A DNA stretch of 64,000 nt from CAWFNW01 sp963817405 (GCA_963817405.1 CAWFNW010000003.1:372001-436000); one strand, 5' to 3'; shown: positions 42,564-51,913, numbered from the stretch's first letter. Translations and numbers: made by a program. The notes: generated from the sequence alone by a model not told the origin.

Positions 42564-44030
42564 ATGTTCCCGCTGCTCACGGTCATCATCCTGCTGCCGC
42601 TCGCCGGTGCGATCGCGTGCGCGCTGCTCCCGAAGGAGCGTTCGTCCGCGGCGCGTTGGGTCGCGCTTGGCGTCACCGCGGTCGACCTGCTGCTCGCACT
42701 CATACTCCTCGGGTCGTTCGACGCGGGGGCGGGCATGCAGTTCATCGAGAAGCACGCATGGGTGCCGAGCGTCGGCATCCAGTACCTCCTCGGCGTCGAC
42801 GGCATCTCACTCAGCATGCTCGTGCTCTCGGCGCTGCTCTCGGCGCTTGCGGTGGTGGCGTCGTGGAACGTTGAGAAGAAGCCCGCGACCTACTTCGCGA
42901 TGCTGCTGCTCCTGGAAGTCGGCATGAACGGTGTGTTCCTCGCGCTCGACTTCGTGCTCTTCTACGTCTTCTGGGAACTCGTGCTCGTTCCCATGTACTT
43001 CCTCATCGCCACGTGGGGTGGTCCGCGCCGCGAGTACGCCGCCCTCAAGTTCTTCCTCTACACGCTCTTCGGCAGCGTCTTCATGCTCGTCGGTATCATC
43101 GCGCTTTACCTGCACCCGGCAGGCGGCACCTTCGACATGACCGCGCTTGTGGGAGCTGGTCTCCCCGCGACCTTCCAGTGGTGGGTCTTCGCCGCGTTCT
43201 TCCTGGGATTCGCCGTCAAGGTGCCGATCTTCCCGTTCCACACGTGGCTTCCCGACGCGCATGTGGAAGCGCCGACAGCCGCGTCGGTTCTGCTCGCAGG
43301 CATCCTCCTGAAGATGGGGACCTACGGCTTCATCCGAGTAGCGCTGCCGATCCTCCCCGATGCGGCGAAGCAGTGGTCGGGCTTCATCGCCGCGCTCGCG
43401 GCAGTCTCGATCGTGTATGGCGCAGCGCTTGCGTTCGCGCAGACCGACCTCAAGAAGCTCGTCGCGTACTCGTCCGTTTCGCACATGGGCTTCGTGATGC
43501 TCGGTATCGCTTCGGGGACGGTCGAGGGCATCGATGGTGCCGTGGCGGTGATGTTCTCGCATGGCGTCGTGACCGGCATGCTCTTCCTCATCGTCGGCAT
43601 GGTGTACGAGCGGACGCACACGCGCATGATCAGCGACCTCTCGGGACTGTCGGGAGCCGCGCCGGTTGCGGCGGGCCTCCTCGCCTTCGCGTCATTCGCC
43701 TCGCTCGGTCTCCCGGGACTGTCCGGCTTCGTCGGCGAGTTCCTGAGCCTGCTCGGGGCGTGGAAGTCCGCCATTCCCGTGGCGTGGGTTGTCGTTGCAG
43801 CCGTCGGCGTGCTTCTCGCGGCCGCCTACACGCTGTGGATGGTGCAGCGCGTCGTGCTTGGTACGCCCTCGACGCAGATGCGGAGCATGGGGGACCTCAC
43901 GGTGCGCGAGATCGGGGTGCTCGTGCCGCTGGTCGCGCTCACACTCGTCGTGGGCCTGTGGTGGGACTCGCTCCTTCGCTACGTCGATCCCGCAGTGCGG
44001 ACGCTCGTCGCTGCGCTGGCGGGGGCCTAG
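42564..44030 (+). CDS. nuoM: NADH-quinone oxidoreductase subunit M
   Basis: Antiporter-like proton-pumping subunit, 488 residues. DFVLFYVFWELVLVPMYFLI (TM5 Glu), FAVKVPIFPFHTWLPDAHVE (Lys and PFHTWLPDAH), APTAASVLLAGILLKMGTYG, and DLKKLVAYSSVSHMGFVMLG are diagnostic. Six bases separate it from nuoL. Confidence 0.95.
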   Translation: MFPLLTVIILLPLAGAIACALLPKERSSAARWVALGVTAVDLLLALILLGSFDAGAGMQFIEKHAWVPSVGIQYLLGVDGISLSMLVLSALLSALAVVASWNVEKKPATYFAMLLLLEVGMNGVFLALDFVLFYVFWELVLVPMYFLIATWGGPRREYAALKFFLYTLFGSVFMLVGIIALYLHPAGGTFDMTALVGAGLPATFQWWVFAAFFLGFAVKVPIFPFHTWLPDAHVEAPTAASVLLAGILLKMGTYGFIRVALPILPDAAKQWSGFIAALAAVSIVYGAALAFAQTDLKKLVAYSSVSHMGFVMLGIASGTVEGIDGAVAVMFSHGVVTGMLFLIVGMVYERTHTRMISDLSGLSGAAPVAAGLLAFASFASLGLPGLSGFVGEFLSLLGAWKSAIPVAWVVVAAVGVLLAAAYTLWMVQRVVLGTPSTQMRSMGDLTVREIGVLVPLVALTLVVGLWWDSLLRYVDPAVRTLVAALAGA

Positions 44031-44031
44031 C

Positions 44032-45399
44032 ATGACCGAGCTCTTCTGGCTCATACCCGAGTACCTGGTGGCGGCGGCAGCGCTCCTGGCGCTCTTTGCC
44101 GACGCGGTGAGCCCCCGGCAGGGAGCTGGTGCCGCTCTCGGGGCTGGGGTCGCCCTTGTCGCAGCGGTCACCGCCGTCCTGATCGGGGCACGCGGTGAGC
44201 TCGCAGGCGTGCTGAACCTCGATCAGACTGCCGTCGTCGCTCGTGTAGCGATGCTCGTGCTGACCGGTATCTACCTGCTGTGGCTCTCTGGACGCGGCCT
44301 GGGGGAGCGCAGCCGTGAGGCCGCGTCGCTCGCGCTCCTGGCGCTTCTGGGCGGGATGTTCATGTCCACCGCGCGAGACCTCATCGCGCTCTTCATCGCG
44401 GTCGAGCTCGGCACGATGCCGGCGTACGTTCTCATGGGCTACCGCCGCGGCGACGACCGCTCGCTTGAGGGGGCGCTCAAGTACTTCCTGCTGTCGATGA
44501 CCACCAGCCTCGTGATGCTTTACGGCTTCTCGTTCCTGTTCGGCCTGTCGGGCTCAACCGCATTCGCCACGCTTGACAAGGTCGGTGCGACGGGCCTCTT
44601 GGGCGCGTTCGCCGCGCTCTTCTCCTTCATCGGGCTCTTCGCCAAGGTCTCGGCGGCGCCGTTCCACTTCTGGGCACCCGACACCTACGCGGGCGCGCCC
44701 CCAGCGTCGGTTGCCTTTGTGTCCACGGTCCCCAAGATCGCGGGCACCGTCGTCGTTGTACACCTCGCCGCGGCGCTCGCCCCAGGCGTTCCGGTCCTCC
44801 CGGCGGTCTTCGCGCTCGTTGCGCTCGCGTCGATGGTGCTCGGCAACCTCGCTGCGTTCCCGCAGAACGACGTACGGCGGCTCATGGCGTATTCCGGCGT
44901 CGCGCACTCGGGCTACGTACTCCTTGCCGTGAGTGCCGCCACGCCGGGCGGTTACGCCGCGGCGATCTTCTACACGATTGTGTACGCGGTTCCTTCGATG
45001 GCGATCATGTTCATCGCGGCCGAGGAGGGGAGCAGCCTCGACGACTTCGCGGGGCTTGCCGGCCGCCGACCTGCGCTCGCGTGGGCGTCGGTCGTGTTCC
45101 TGCTCTCGCTTGTGGGTATCCCGCCGATGGCGGGCATGTTCGGCAAACTCTTCGTGTTCACGTCCGCCGTCGACGGCGGCTGGACGTGGCTCGTGATCGT
45201 CGCGATCGTCATGAGCGTGACCTCCGCGGGTTACTACTTCCGCGTCCTGCGCGAGGTCTTCTACGGCGAGCGGCCCGAGGCCCCGACCCCGGCTCGATCC
45301 CTTGTGGCGGCACTTGCGTTTGGCGCCTGCGTGGCCATCACGCTCACCCTCGGCCTCGGCGCACAGCCACTGGTCGCCATGCTCGGCATCGCATTCTGA
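44032..45399 (+). CDS. nuoN: NADH-quinone oxidoreductase subunit N
   Basis: Antiporter-like subunit of 455 residues closing the operon. ALFIAVELGTMPAYVLMGYR, LFAKVSAAPFHFWAPDTYAG, and QNDVRRLMAYSGVAHSGYVL are the NuoN versions of the Glu, Lys and HxWxPD motifs. The ATG at 44032 is 1 bp after the nuoM stop. Followed by 136 bp before htrA, with a hairpin. Confidence 0.94.
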   Translation: MTELFWLIPEYLVAAAALLALFADAVSPRQGAGAALGAGVALVAAVTAVLIGARGELAGVLNLDQTAVVARVAMLVLTGIYLLWLSGRGLGERSREAASLALLALLGGMFMSTARDLIALFIAVELGTMPAYVLMGYRRGDDRSLEGALKYFLLSMTTSLVMLYGFSFLFGLSGSTAFATLDKVGATGLLGAFAALFSFIGLFAKVSAAPFHFWAPDTYAGAPPASVAFVSTVPKIAGTVVVVHLAAALAPGVPVLPAVFALVALASMVLGNLAAFPQNDVRRLMAYSGVAHSGYVLLAVSAATPGGYAAAIFYTIVYAVPSMAIMFIAAEEGSSLDDFAGLAGRRPALAWASVVFLLSLVGIPPMAGMFGKLFVFTSAVDGGWTWLVIVAIVMSVTSAGYYFRVLREVFYGERPEAPTPARSLVAALAFGACVAITLTLGLGAQPLVAMLGIAF

Positions 45400-45447
45400 C
45401 ACCGCTGAGGGCATGGCCTTCAGGCGAAGAAGCTGTGAAGAGGTTCT

Positions 45448-45483
45448 GCCGAGCCGATGCGGCGACGGCTGCGCGGGCTCGGC
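45448..45483 (+). terminator. Possible terminator hairpin after nuoN
   Basis: An 8-bp perfect stem (45448-45455 with 45476-45483) with a 20-base GC-rich loop, followed only by CTT. Weak; it also overlaps the presumed htrA promoter region (TATCAT at 45490-45495). Confidence 0.3.
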
Positions 45484-45535
45484 CTTGGGTATCATCGAGG
45501 AGAGCCGACGGACTTCGACTGATCGAGGTGCAGTG

Positions 45536-46801
45536 ATGACGGACTCCCACGAACCCATCCAGCCCCAGCCTGCGGAGCCGGGCGCGGCGCAGTACCCTTC
45601 GCCACCGCTCTACCAGACGCCCGCCGCGCCGGCGCCCACGTCGCCCGCGCCCGCGGCGCAGGAGGCAACGCGGAGGCGTTTCGGGTGGCTCGGCGTGGTC
45701 ATCGCCGCTCTCCTCGGTGGCCTCATCGGCGCGGCCGCAATCGGCGCGGCCGGTCTGGCTCTCTACCTGCCGGCGCGAACCTCCTCCACAGGCAGTGCAG
45801 TGGAGGGAAGCCAGACTCCATCGCCCGTGAACATCGCGGTGAGGGACACTGAGGCTACGTTCGCGGAGGCCGTGGCCAAGAAGGTCACGCCATCGGTCGT
45901 GAACGTCGCGGTCCAGCAGCAGGTGCAGGACTTCTTCACAGGCACGGTGACCACCCAGGTCACGGGCAACGGCAGCGGCGTCATCATCCGCGCGGACGGC
46001 TACATCCTGACCAACAACCACGTCGTCGAGGGCGCGAGCGGGCTCATCGTGACGATCGGCACCGAGGACCTGCCTGCGAAGGTGGTCGGCACCGATCCGT
46101 CGAGCGACCTCGCCGTCATCAAGGTGGACCGGGCCAGCCTGCCGGCGATGGAGATCGGCACGTCATCGGACCTCGTTGTGGGCGCGCCGGTGGTGGCCAT
46201 AGGCAGCCCGTTCGGCCTGGAGAAGACCGTGACGACCGGCATCATCTCGGCGCTCGGCCGCTCCAGCGTCGCGAGTGGGTCAAGTGGTATCACCACCTAT
46301 ACGTCGCTCATCCAGACGGACGCCGCCATCAACCCCGGCAACTCCGGTGGCGCGCTCACTGATGCGCAGGGCCTGCTCATCGGCATCAACACGCTCATCC
46401 AGACCACGTCAGGTTCCTCGGCGGGGATCGGCTTCGCGATACCGGTCGACTTCGCCATGCAGATCGCGGAGGAGCTGATCTCGACTGGGCATGCGTCGCA
46501 CCCGTTCATGGGCGTCGGCACGGCCACGATCGACCCGAACTACGCGAAGCAGTACGGACTGCCCGTGACGTCCGGTGCGCTCGTGCAGTCCGTAACGACG
46601 GGCTCGCCGGCGGACAAGGCCGGCATGAAGCGGGGCGACGTGATCGTGGACATCAGCGGCACTGCTATCAAGAGTGTGGAGGACGTCTTCACCGCCGTTC
46701 GGTCACACAAGGTGGGCGAGACGGTCGACGTGAAGGTCGTCCGGGGTAAGGAGAACCTCACGCTCAAGGTCACGCTCGGTTCCGACGTCTCCACGCCGTG
46801 A
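45536..46801 (+). CDS. htrA: Membrane-anchored HtrA-like serine protease
   Basis: Envelope quality-control protease of 421 residues. The cytoplasmic N-terminus is Pro/Ala-rich (about 1-50), then one TM (about 57-82), a trypsin-like S1C domain and one PDZ domain. The catalytic triad is readable: His in TNNHVVEGA, Asp in SSDLAVIKV, Ser in NPGNSGGAL. The PDZ contains GSPADKAGMKRGDVIVDISG. The ATG at 45536 gives the expected topology; GTG 45533 is adjacent and possible. Its stop overlaps rlmH, an htrA-rlmH pairing also seen in Firmicutes. Confidence 0.93.
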   Translation: MTDSHEPIQPQPAEPGAAQYPSPPLYQTPAAPAPTSPAPAAQEATRRRFGWLGVVIAALLGGLIGAAAIGAAGLALYLPARTSSTGSAVEGSQTPSPVNIAVRDTEATFAEAVAKKVTPSVVNVAVQQQVQDFFTGTVTTQVTGNGSGVIIRADGYILTNNHVVEGASGLIVTIGTEDLPAKVVGTDPSSDLAVIKVDRASLPAMEIGTSSDLVVGAPVVAIGSPFGLEKTVTTGIISALGRSSVASGSSGITTYTSLIQTDAAINPGNSGGALTDAQGLLIGINTLIQTTSGSSAGIGFAIPVDFAMQIAEELISTGHASHPFMGVGTATIDPNYAKQYGLPVTSGALVQSVTTGSPADKAGMKRGDVIVDISGTAIKSVEDVFTAVRSHKVGETVDVKVVRGKENLTLKVTLGSDVSTP

Positions 46802-47262
46802 GAATCGTTATCGCAGCGGTCGGGCGCCTCAAGGAGCGGCACTGGCGTGACGCCGCCGACGAGTACCTGAAGCGCCTGCGGCCGTATGCAAGCATCGACG
46901 CCGTCGAGGTGCCCGACCAAGACCTGAGCGGTGACGAAGCCCGTGCGGTGCGCATCGAGGCCGAGGCTTTGGCGCGGGCGATCCCGGAGAACGCCTACGT
47001 CGTTGGGCTGGAGATTGGCGGCACCGCCCGCTCGTCCGAGGCCTTCAGCGGGTGGCTCGCGGGCCATCTGCACACCGGCCGCCAGAACGTGGCGTTCCTC
47101 ATCGGCGGTGCTGCGGGCCTCGACCCGTCACTTGCCGAGCGCTGCAACGAGCGCCTCTCGCTCGGGCCAATGACGCTCCCGCACCAGCTTGCCCGCGTGG
47201 TGCTGCTCGAGCAGCTGTATCGCGCGTTCCGCATCATGCGCAACGAGCCCTACCATCGCTGA
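46798..47262 (+). CDS. rlmH: 23S rRNA (pseudouridine1915-N3)-methyltransferase RlmH
   Basis: SPOUT methyltransferase of 154 residues acting on helix 69 of 23S rRNA in the assembled 70S ribosome. VGRLKERHW near the N-terminus, FLIGGAAGLDP (SAM site), LSLGPMTLPHQLARVVLLEQ and the C-terminal YRAFRIMRNEPYHR are diagnostic. GTG overlaps the htrA stop. Confidence 0.95.
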   Translation: MRIVIAAVGRLKERHWRDAADEYLKRLRPYASIDAVEVPDQDLSGDEARAVRIEAEALARAIPENAYVVGLEIGGTARSSEAFSGWLAGHLHTGRQNVAFLIGGAAGLDPSLAERCNERLSLGPMTLPHQLARVVLLEQLYRAFRIMRNEPYHR

Positions 47263-47265
47263 GCC

Positions 47266-47679
47266 ATGGGCCCCTACGTCCATTACACACTCACACGCCG
47301 CTGGGCCGAACAGGCCGGCCTTGGCGACGTCGCTGAGAGAATCGCGCGGGCGGACGTCGGCTTTGATACGCGATATCCCGGGAATGGGTCCCTTCTCAAC
47401 ATGACGCGTCACTTCGCCCCGTGGACGTACGTCTGGGAATTCGTCTACGCGCGCCGTGCGCTGCGTACTCACTCTCCAGAGTACTTGGGATGGGCGCTTC
47501 ACTGCCTGCAGGACACGGCAGCCCACGGGGTCGTGCTCGGCCTTGGACACATGCGGCACCGGCTGGGTCTCAGACCCAGCCCCGACGACTGGTCGCGTGC
47601 GTCTCAGCGGACTCGCCGACAGATCACCGAGGGGAGCCGTCGCCTGCTCGCACGCTATCGCGAGCGTTGGCCTGGCTGA
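47266..47679 (+). CDS. Small His-rich protein, phospholipase C/P1-nuclease-like
   Basis: Not firmly recognised. The 137 residues contain YVHYTLTRRWAEQAGLGD near the start, MTRHFAPWTYVWEF, and HCLQDTAAHGVVLGLGHMRH with several His and an Asp. This pattern resembles zinc-dependent phospholipase C/S1-P1 nuclease-like helical proteins, in which an HxLQDxxAH element binds zinc, but the protein is shorter than known enzymes. No signal peptide is seen. It starts 3 bp after rlmH, so it is probably cotranscribed. Confidence 0.55.
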   Translation: MGPYVHYTLTRRWAEQAGLGDVAERIARADVGFDTRYPGNGSLLNMTRHFAPWTYVWEFVYARRALRTHSPEYLGWALHCLQDTAAHGVVLGLGHMRHRLGLRPSPDDWSRASQRTRRQITEGSRRLLARYRERWPG

Positions 47680-47738
47680 GTCGTTCGCGGTATCCTGTCA
47701 AGTCACACCAGCCGTCAGCCGAGGAGCGTCCTCCCACC

Positions 47739-49442
47739 GTGCAGCACCTCGTCATCTCGCTCGTCACCGATGCGCTCACCGCCGGGATCGACGCCGGCGA
47801 GTTCGCCCTTCCCGAGCTTCCCGCGATCGAGCCCGAGCGTCCGCGGGACCTCTCCCACGGCGACTGGGCGACGAGCGTGGCGCTCCGCTCTGCGAAGGCG
47901 GCCGGCATGTCTCCGCGTACGCTCGCTGAAGCGATTGCGGCGCATATCGAGGGCCATCCCGACGTGGCATCGGTGGAAGTGGCCGGTCCTGGCTTCATCA
48001 ACATCCGTCTCTCCGCACGCGCACTGCAGCGCGTCGTCGCGGATGTGCGAGCCGCCGGTCACGCGTACGGTCGTTCGGACCGGGGTGCGGGTACGCGCGT
48101 GCAGGTGGAGTTCGTGTCCGCAAACCCCGTCGGGCCGATGCACGTGGGGCACGGCCGCTGGGCCGCGCTCGGCGACTCGATCGCGCGGCTGCTGGCACAC
48201 GCCGGCCATGTCGTCGAGCGGGAGTTCTACGTGAACGACGCCGGCGTGCAGATGGACATCTTCGCGGCGAGCGTGTCCGCGCGGTACCTGGAGCTCTGCG
48301 GGCGGGATGCACCGTTCCCCGAGGACGGTTACCGCGGCGCGTATATCGGCGAGATCGCGCAGGAGATTCTCGCCGAGGAAGGAGACGCGTGGGCGGACGC
48401 CGAACCGGACGTGCGCGAGCTGCACTTCCGAGAGCGGGCGTACGTGCAGGTGCTCGAGCATCTCAAGCGCGTGCTCTCGGGCATGGGAGTCGACTTCGAT
48501 GTGTGGTTCTCCGAGCGCTCGCTCCACGTCCCCGACGCCGACGGCGTCACCGCGATCGAGCACGCGATCGCCCGCCTGCGCGAGGGTGGCCATATCTTCG
48601 AGCACGAAGGAGCGACGTGGTTCCGCTCCACCGCCTTCGGCGACGACAAGGATCGCGTGCTCGTGAAGGCCGACGGCAGCTACACGTACTTCGCTGCGGA
48701 CATCGCGTACCACTGGAACAAGCTCGACGAGCGCGGCTTCGACCTCGTCATCAACATCTGGGGCGCCGACCACCACGGCTACGTTGCGCGCATGAAGGCT
48801 GCCGCCGCGGCGCTCGGCCACCCGGGTCAGCTCGAGGTCATCATCGGGCAGCTGGTCAACCTGTTCCGCAACGGCGAGGTCGTCCGCATGAGCAAGCGTA
48901 CGGGCGAGATGGTCACCTTCGAGGACCTCCTGGACGAGGTGGGCGCGGACGCGGCCCGCTATTTCTTCCTGCGACGCTCGACCGACCAGGCGCTCGACTT
49001 CGACATCGGACTCGCCAAACAGCAGTCGAGCGACAACCCCGTCTACTACGTTCAGTACGCGCACGCGCGCATCTGCTCCATTCTGCGGAAGGCAGCCGAC
49101 GCGCCTGACGCCGAGGACATGGCCGCGCTTGTGGCGGCCCTCGTGCCGGCCGATGCCGATCTCTCGCTCCTTGCCGAGGATGCCGAGCTCGCGCTCTTCC
49201 GCAAGCTCGCCGAGTTCGCAGAGGTCGTCGACGCGGCCGCGACCCAGCGCGCTCCCCACAAGGTGACGCGCTACGCGGAAGAGCTCGCGACGTCGTTCCA
49301 CCAGTTCTACACGCTCTGCCGAGTGGTGGACCCGGACGCGCCGACGCTCTCCGCGGCGCGGCTTGCGGTTGTCGACGCGACGCGGATCGTGCTCGAGCTT
49401 GCCCTCGGCTTGCTCGGCGTGAGCGCGCCGCAGCGGATGTAG
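47739..49442 (+). CDS. argS: Arginyl-tRNA synthetase
   Basis: Class Ia synthetase of 567 residues charging tRNA-Arg. An N-terminal Add1-type domain (about 1-100, EVAGPGFINIRLS), the HIGH-equivalent SANPVGPMHVGHGRWAALGD (HVGH), HYNKLD-like YHWNKLDERGFDLVINIWGA, the KMSKS-equivalent RMSKRTGEMVTFEDL, and a C-terminal DALR anticodon domain ending LLGVSAPQRM. GTG 47739 is chosen since homologous sequence begins there; GAGGAG is 12 bases upstream. The open frame upstream is a shadow of the previous gene. Confidence 0.94.
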   Translation: MQHLVISLVTDALTAGIDAGEFALPELPAIEPERPRDLSHGDWATSVALRSAKAAGMSPRTLAEAIAAHIEGHPDVASVEVAGPGFINIRLSARALQRVVADVRAAGHAYGRSDRGAGTRVQVEFVSANPVGPMHVGHGRWAALGDSIARLLAHAGHVVEREFYVNDAGVQMDIFAASVSARYLELCGRDAPFPEDGYRGAYIGEIAQEILAEEGDAWADAEPDVRELHFRERAYVQVLEHLKRVLSGMGVDFDVWFSERSLHVPDADGVTAIEHAIARLREGGHIFEHEGATWFRSTAFGDDKDRVLVKADGSYTYFAADIAYHWNKLDERGFDLVINIWGADHHGYVARMKAAAAALGHPGQLEVIIGQLVNLFRNGEVVRMSKRTGEMVTFEDLLDEVGADAARYFFLRRSTDQALDFDIGLAKQQSSDNPVYYVQYAHARICSILRKAADAPDAEDMAALVAALVPADADLSLLAEDAELALFRKLAEFAEVVDAAATQRAPHKVTRYAEELATSFHQFYTLCRVVDPDAPTLSAARLAVVDATRIVLELALGLLGVSAPQRM

Positions 49443-49482
49443 GAGCCAGTCGCTCCCGCCCGTCCAGACGAAAGGTACGACG

Positions 49483-50847
49483 ATGGCAGCCAGGCCCTTA
49501 GCACCGAGACCACCGGCCGTGCCCGACCAGAAGACCGGCTACGACCTTGCCTCGGTCCTACCGATCACAGCAGAGGTGCGCGGCACTCACCTCTGCATCG
49601 GCGGTGTGGACATGGTGGAGCTCGCGTGCACCGCAGGCACGGCGCTCTACGTCATGGATGAGGCGACCATCCGCCATCAGCTGCGTGACTACGTGAGGCG
49701 GACGACGTACCACTGGCCGGACGTCGACGTCGTGTACGCGGGCAAGGCGTTCATGTCGCTTGCGATGTGCCGCCTCGTGGCTGAGGAGGGCTGCTGCCTG
49801 GACGTCTCGAGCGGCGGCGAACTGGCGTTCGCGCTTCGGGCGGGCTTCCCGATGGAGCGCATCTACGTTCACGGCAACAACAAGACGGACCAGGAGCTCG
49901 CCGAGTGCTTGGATGCGGGCGTCGGCCGCGTCGTCGTGGATAGCTTCGAGGAGATGGAGCGCGTGTCCGCTTTGGCGGCCTCACGCGGTGTTCAGCAGTC
50001 GATCCTCATCCGCGTCACCCCTGGCATCGCCGCCGACACGCACAGCTACATCCAGACCGGCGCCGAGGACTCCAAGTTCGGTTTCGGTATGAACGAGGGT
50101 CTCGCGATGAGCGCCGTCGAGCGGGCGATCGAGCTTCCCGGCCTCGACTTCGAGGGGCTCCACATGCACATCGGCAGCCAGATCTTCGCGCTCAAGAGCT
50201 TCTCTGCGGCGATCGAGCGGATGGTCGCGTTCATGCGCGAGATCCGCACGCGCACTGGCACCGACGTCCGGCTGCTCGACACTGGCGGCGGGCTCGGCAT
50301 CAAGTACGGCCTGCCGGACGAGCCGAGCACGGTGAAGGACTACGGCAAGGTCATCGTGGACGGCATCAAGGGGGAGTGCGAGAAGCACGGTCTACCGGTG
50401 CCGCGGATGGCGGTGGAACCCGGGCGCTCGATCGTCGCGAACGCCGGCGTGACCCTCTACTCGGTGGGCACCATCAAGGAGATTCCCGAGATCCGCACGT
50501 ATGTGGCGGTGGACGGTGGCATGAGCGACAACATCCGCACGTCGCTCTATGGTGCGCACTACGAGGCGCTTATCGCGAACAAGGCTGACCAGCCCCGCGA
50601 GATGGTGGCGACGATTGCCGGCAAGCACTGCGAGAGCGGTGACATCGTCGTGGCTGACGCGCCGCTCCAGGTCCCGGATGTGGGCGACATCGTGTGCGTC
50701 TGCGCCACGGGCGCATACTGCCAGTCGATGAGCAGCAACTACAACAAGCAGGTGCGACCCGGTGTCGTGTTCGTCGGCGATGGGACATGGCGATGGGTCG
50801 TGCGCCGCGAGACCTACGACGACCTCATGAAGTGCGAGGTGGGGTAG
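49483..50847 (+). CDS. lysA: Diaminopimelate decarboxylase
   Basis: PLP enzyme of 454 residues making lysine from meso-diaminopimelate. The PLP Lys lies in VVYAGKAFMS (about residue 87), HGNNKTDQEL and DSFEEMERV follow, then HMHIGSQIF, LLDTGGGLGIKY (phosphate loop), AVEPGRSIVANAG and HCESGDIVVADAPL with the catalytic Cys. GAAAGG precedes the ATG. Together with hom and thrB nearby it forms an aspartate-family amino acid region, interrupted by the minus-strand cytochrome. Confidence 0.95.
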   Translation: MAARPLAPRPPAVPDQKTGYDLASVLPITAEVRGTHLCIGGVDMVELACTAGTALYVMDEATIRHQLRDYVRRTTYHWPDVDVVYAGKAFMSLAMCRLVAEEGCCLDVSSGGELAFALRAGFPMERIYVHGNNKTDQELAECLDAGVGRVVVDSFEEMERVSALAASRGVQQSILIRVTPGIAADTHSYIQTGAEDSKFGFGMNEGLAMSAVERAIELPGLDFEGLHMHIGSQIFALKSFSAAIERMVAFMREIRTRTGTDVRLLDTGGGLGIKYGLPDEPSTVKDYGKVIVDGIKGECEKHGLPVPRMAVEPGRSIVANAGVTLYSVGTIKEIPEIRTYVAVDGGMSDNIRTSLYGAHYEALIANKADQPREMVATIAGKHCESGDIVVADAPLQVPDVGDIVCVCATGAYCQSMSSNYNKQVRPGVVFVGDGTWRWVVRRETYDDLMKCEVG

Positions 50848-50870
50848 GCACTCGTCCCGCCGGCCGATTC

Positions 50871-51785
50871 CTAGTCATCGGTGGGTGGTCCGCCCTTGTG
50901 GCATTTCGTGCACGAGGTCGACCCGAACCCGCTCGGATGGCAGTCAACGCACGGGAAGCTCTTGTATGAATGCTCTCCTACGGACGGGTGTCTGAAGACC
51001 GTCTTGTCGAACGCGGTCTTCGGCGAATGGCAGCCTCGGCACGGGACTCCCGTGAAGTGATTCGCGGGCGCGTCGTGGCACTTCGCGCAGTCGAGGACGC
51101 CGGTGTGCGCGAACACGACGTTGTTCGCGAACGACGTTCCGGCGGTGTGGCAGTCCGCGCACACGCCCGCGTAGTGTCCCGTCGGCGTCGGGTGGCAGTA
51201 CCCGCACCCCGCCCGAGGCATATCGTGGCACAGGCCGCACTTCACCGGCTTGTGCGATCGTGGCATCTGAGGGGTGGCGTCGACCGTCCTGAAGCGCGCC
51301 GCAATGGTCTGCGTGGCAGTCACGGCAGCGGCGTCGAGGATTCCGGCGGCGCGCAGCGCGTCGACCGTTACCGAGTGTCCCGTGTCGGGGTGACAGTCCT
51401 GGCACTTCCCGGCCTTGGCGTGCTCTTCGTGTGACAGCCCGGGCTTCTTCGGGGTGTCGATCCGCTCGTGGCACGGCGTGCACCGTCTCGTCGGCACCAA
51501 CACGCTGTAGCGAGGGTATGCGGGCTTGGTCGTGAAGTGGTCCCAGACTTCTTTGAGGGCAACGAACTTGTGGAGCAGGTGGTTCACGGTGCCGGCGTCC
51601 ACGTGGCAGTCCGTGCAACTCACGTCCGAGTGGCTGCCCAGGGACCAGGCCTCGTAGTACGGGGACATCTCGTGGCACGTCGGACAGAAGGCTGGACGCT
51701 CCGTGTAGGGAACCGCCCAGACGGCGGCAGCTACGATTGCGACCACGACGAGTGCGAGGACCAACCACAGTGTCTGCTTCTTCAC
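50871..51785 (-). CDS. Eleven-heme NapC/NirT-type cytochrome c
   Basis: Membrane-anchored multiheme cytochrome of 304 residues. An uncleaved N-terminal helix (LWLVLALVVVAIVAAAVWAV) is followed by 11 CxxCH motifs: CPTCH, CTDCH, CTPCH, CQDCH, CGLCH, CGYCH, CADCH, CAKCH, CRGCH, CVDCH, CTKCH. The first four resemble the NapC/NirT quinol-oxidising module; the last seven look like an attached heme wire, so quinol oxidation and onward transfer may be in one chain. Heme density is about one per 28 residues. It is encoded alone on the minus strand between lysA and hom. The terminal acceptor is unknown. Confidence 0.9.
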   Translation of the reverse strand: MKKQTLWLVLALVVVAIVAAAVWAVPYTERPAFCPTCHEMSPYYEAWSLGSHSDVSCTDCHVDAGTVNHLLHKFVALKEVWDHFTTKPAYPRYSVLVPTRRCTPCHERIDTPKKPGLSHEEHAKAGKCQDCHPDTGHSVTVDALRAAGILDAAAVTATQTIAARFRTVDATPQMPRSHKPVKCGLCHDMPRAGCGYCHPTPTGHYAGVCADCHTAGTSFANNVVFAHTGVLDCAKCHDAPANHFTGVPCRGCHSPKTAFDKTVFRHPSVGEHSYKSFPCVDCHPSGFGSTSCTKCHKGGPPTDD

Positions 51786-51859
51786 CGGCGCTCCCTCGGC
51801 TTGCTTGAAGCTAGTGTACCCCCGATACCTGCGCGCGAAGCGGGCGCAGCGAGATGCCG

Positions 51860-51865
51860 TACAAT
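51860..51865 (+). promoter_or_regulatory. Candidate -10 box for hom-thrB
   Basis: TACAAT, 48 bp upstream of the hom ATG, in the divergent region shared with the 11-heme cytochrome. No clear -35. Confidence 0.4.
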
Positions 51866-51913
51866 GGGACGACGCTGGTCACGGGCGCGTCATCGTTCAC
51901 TTCGGAGGCACTC

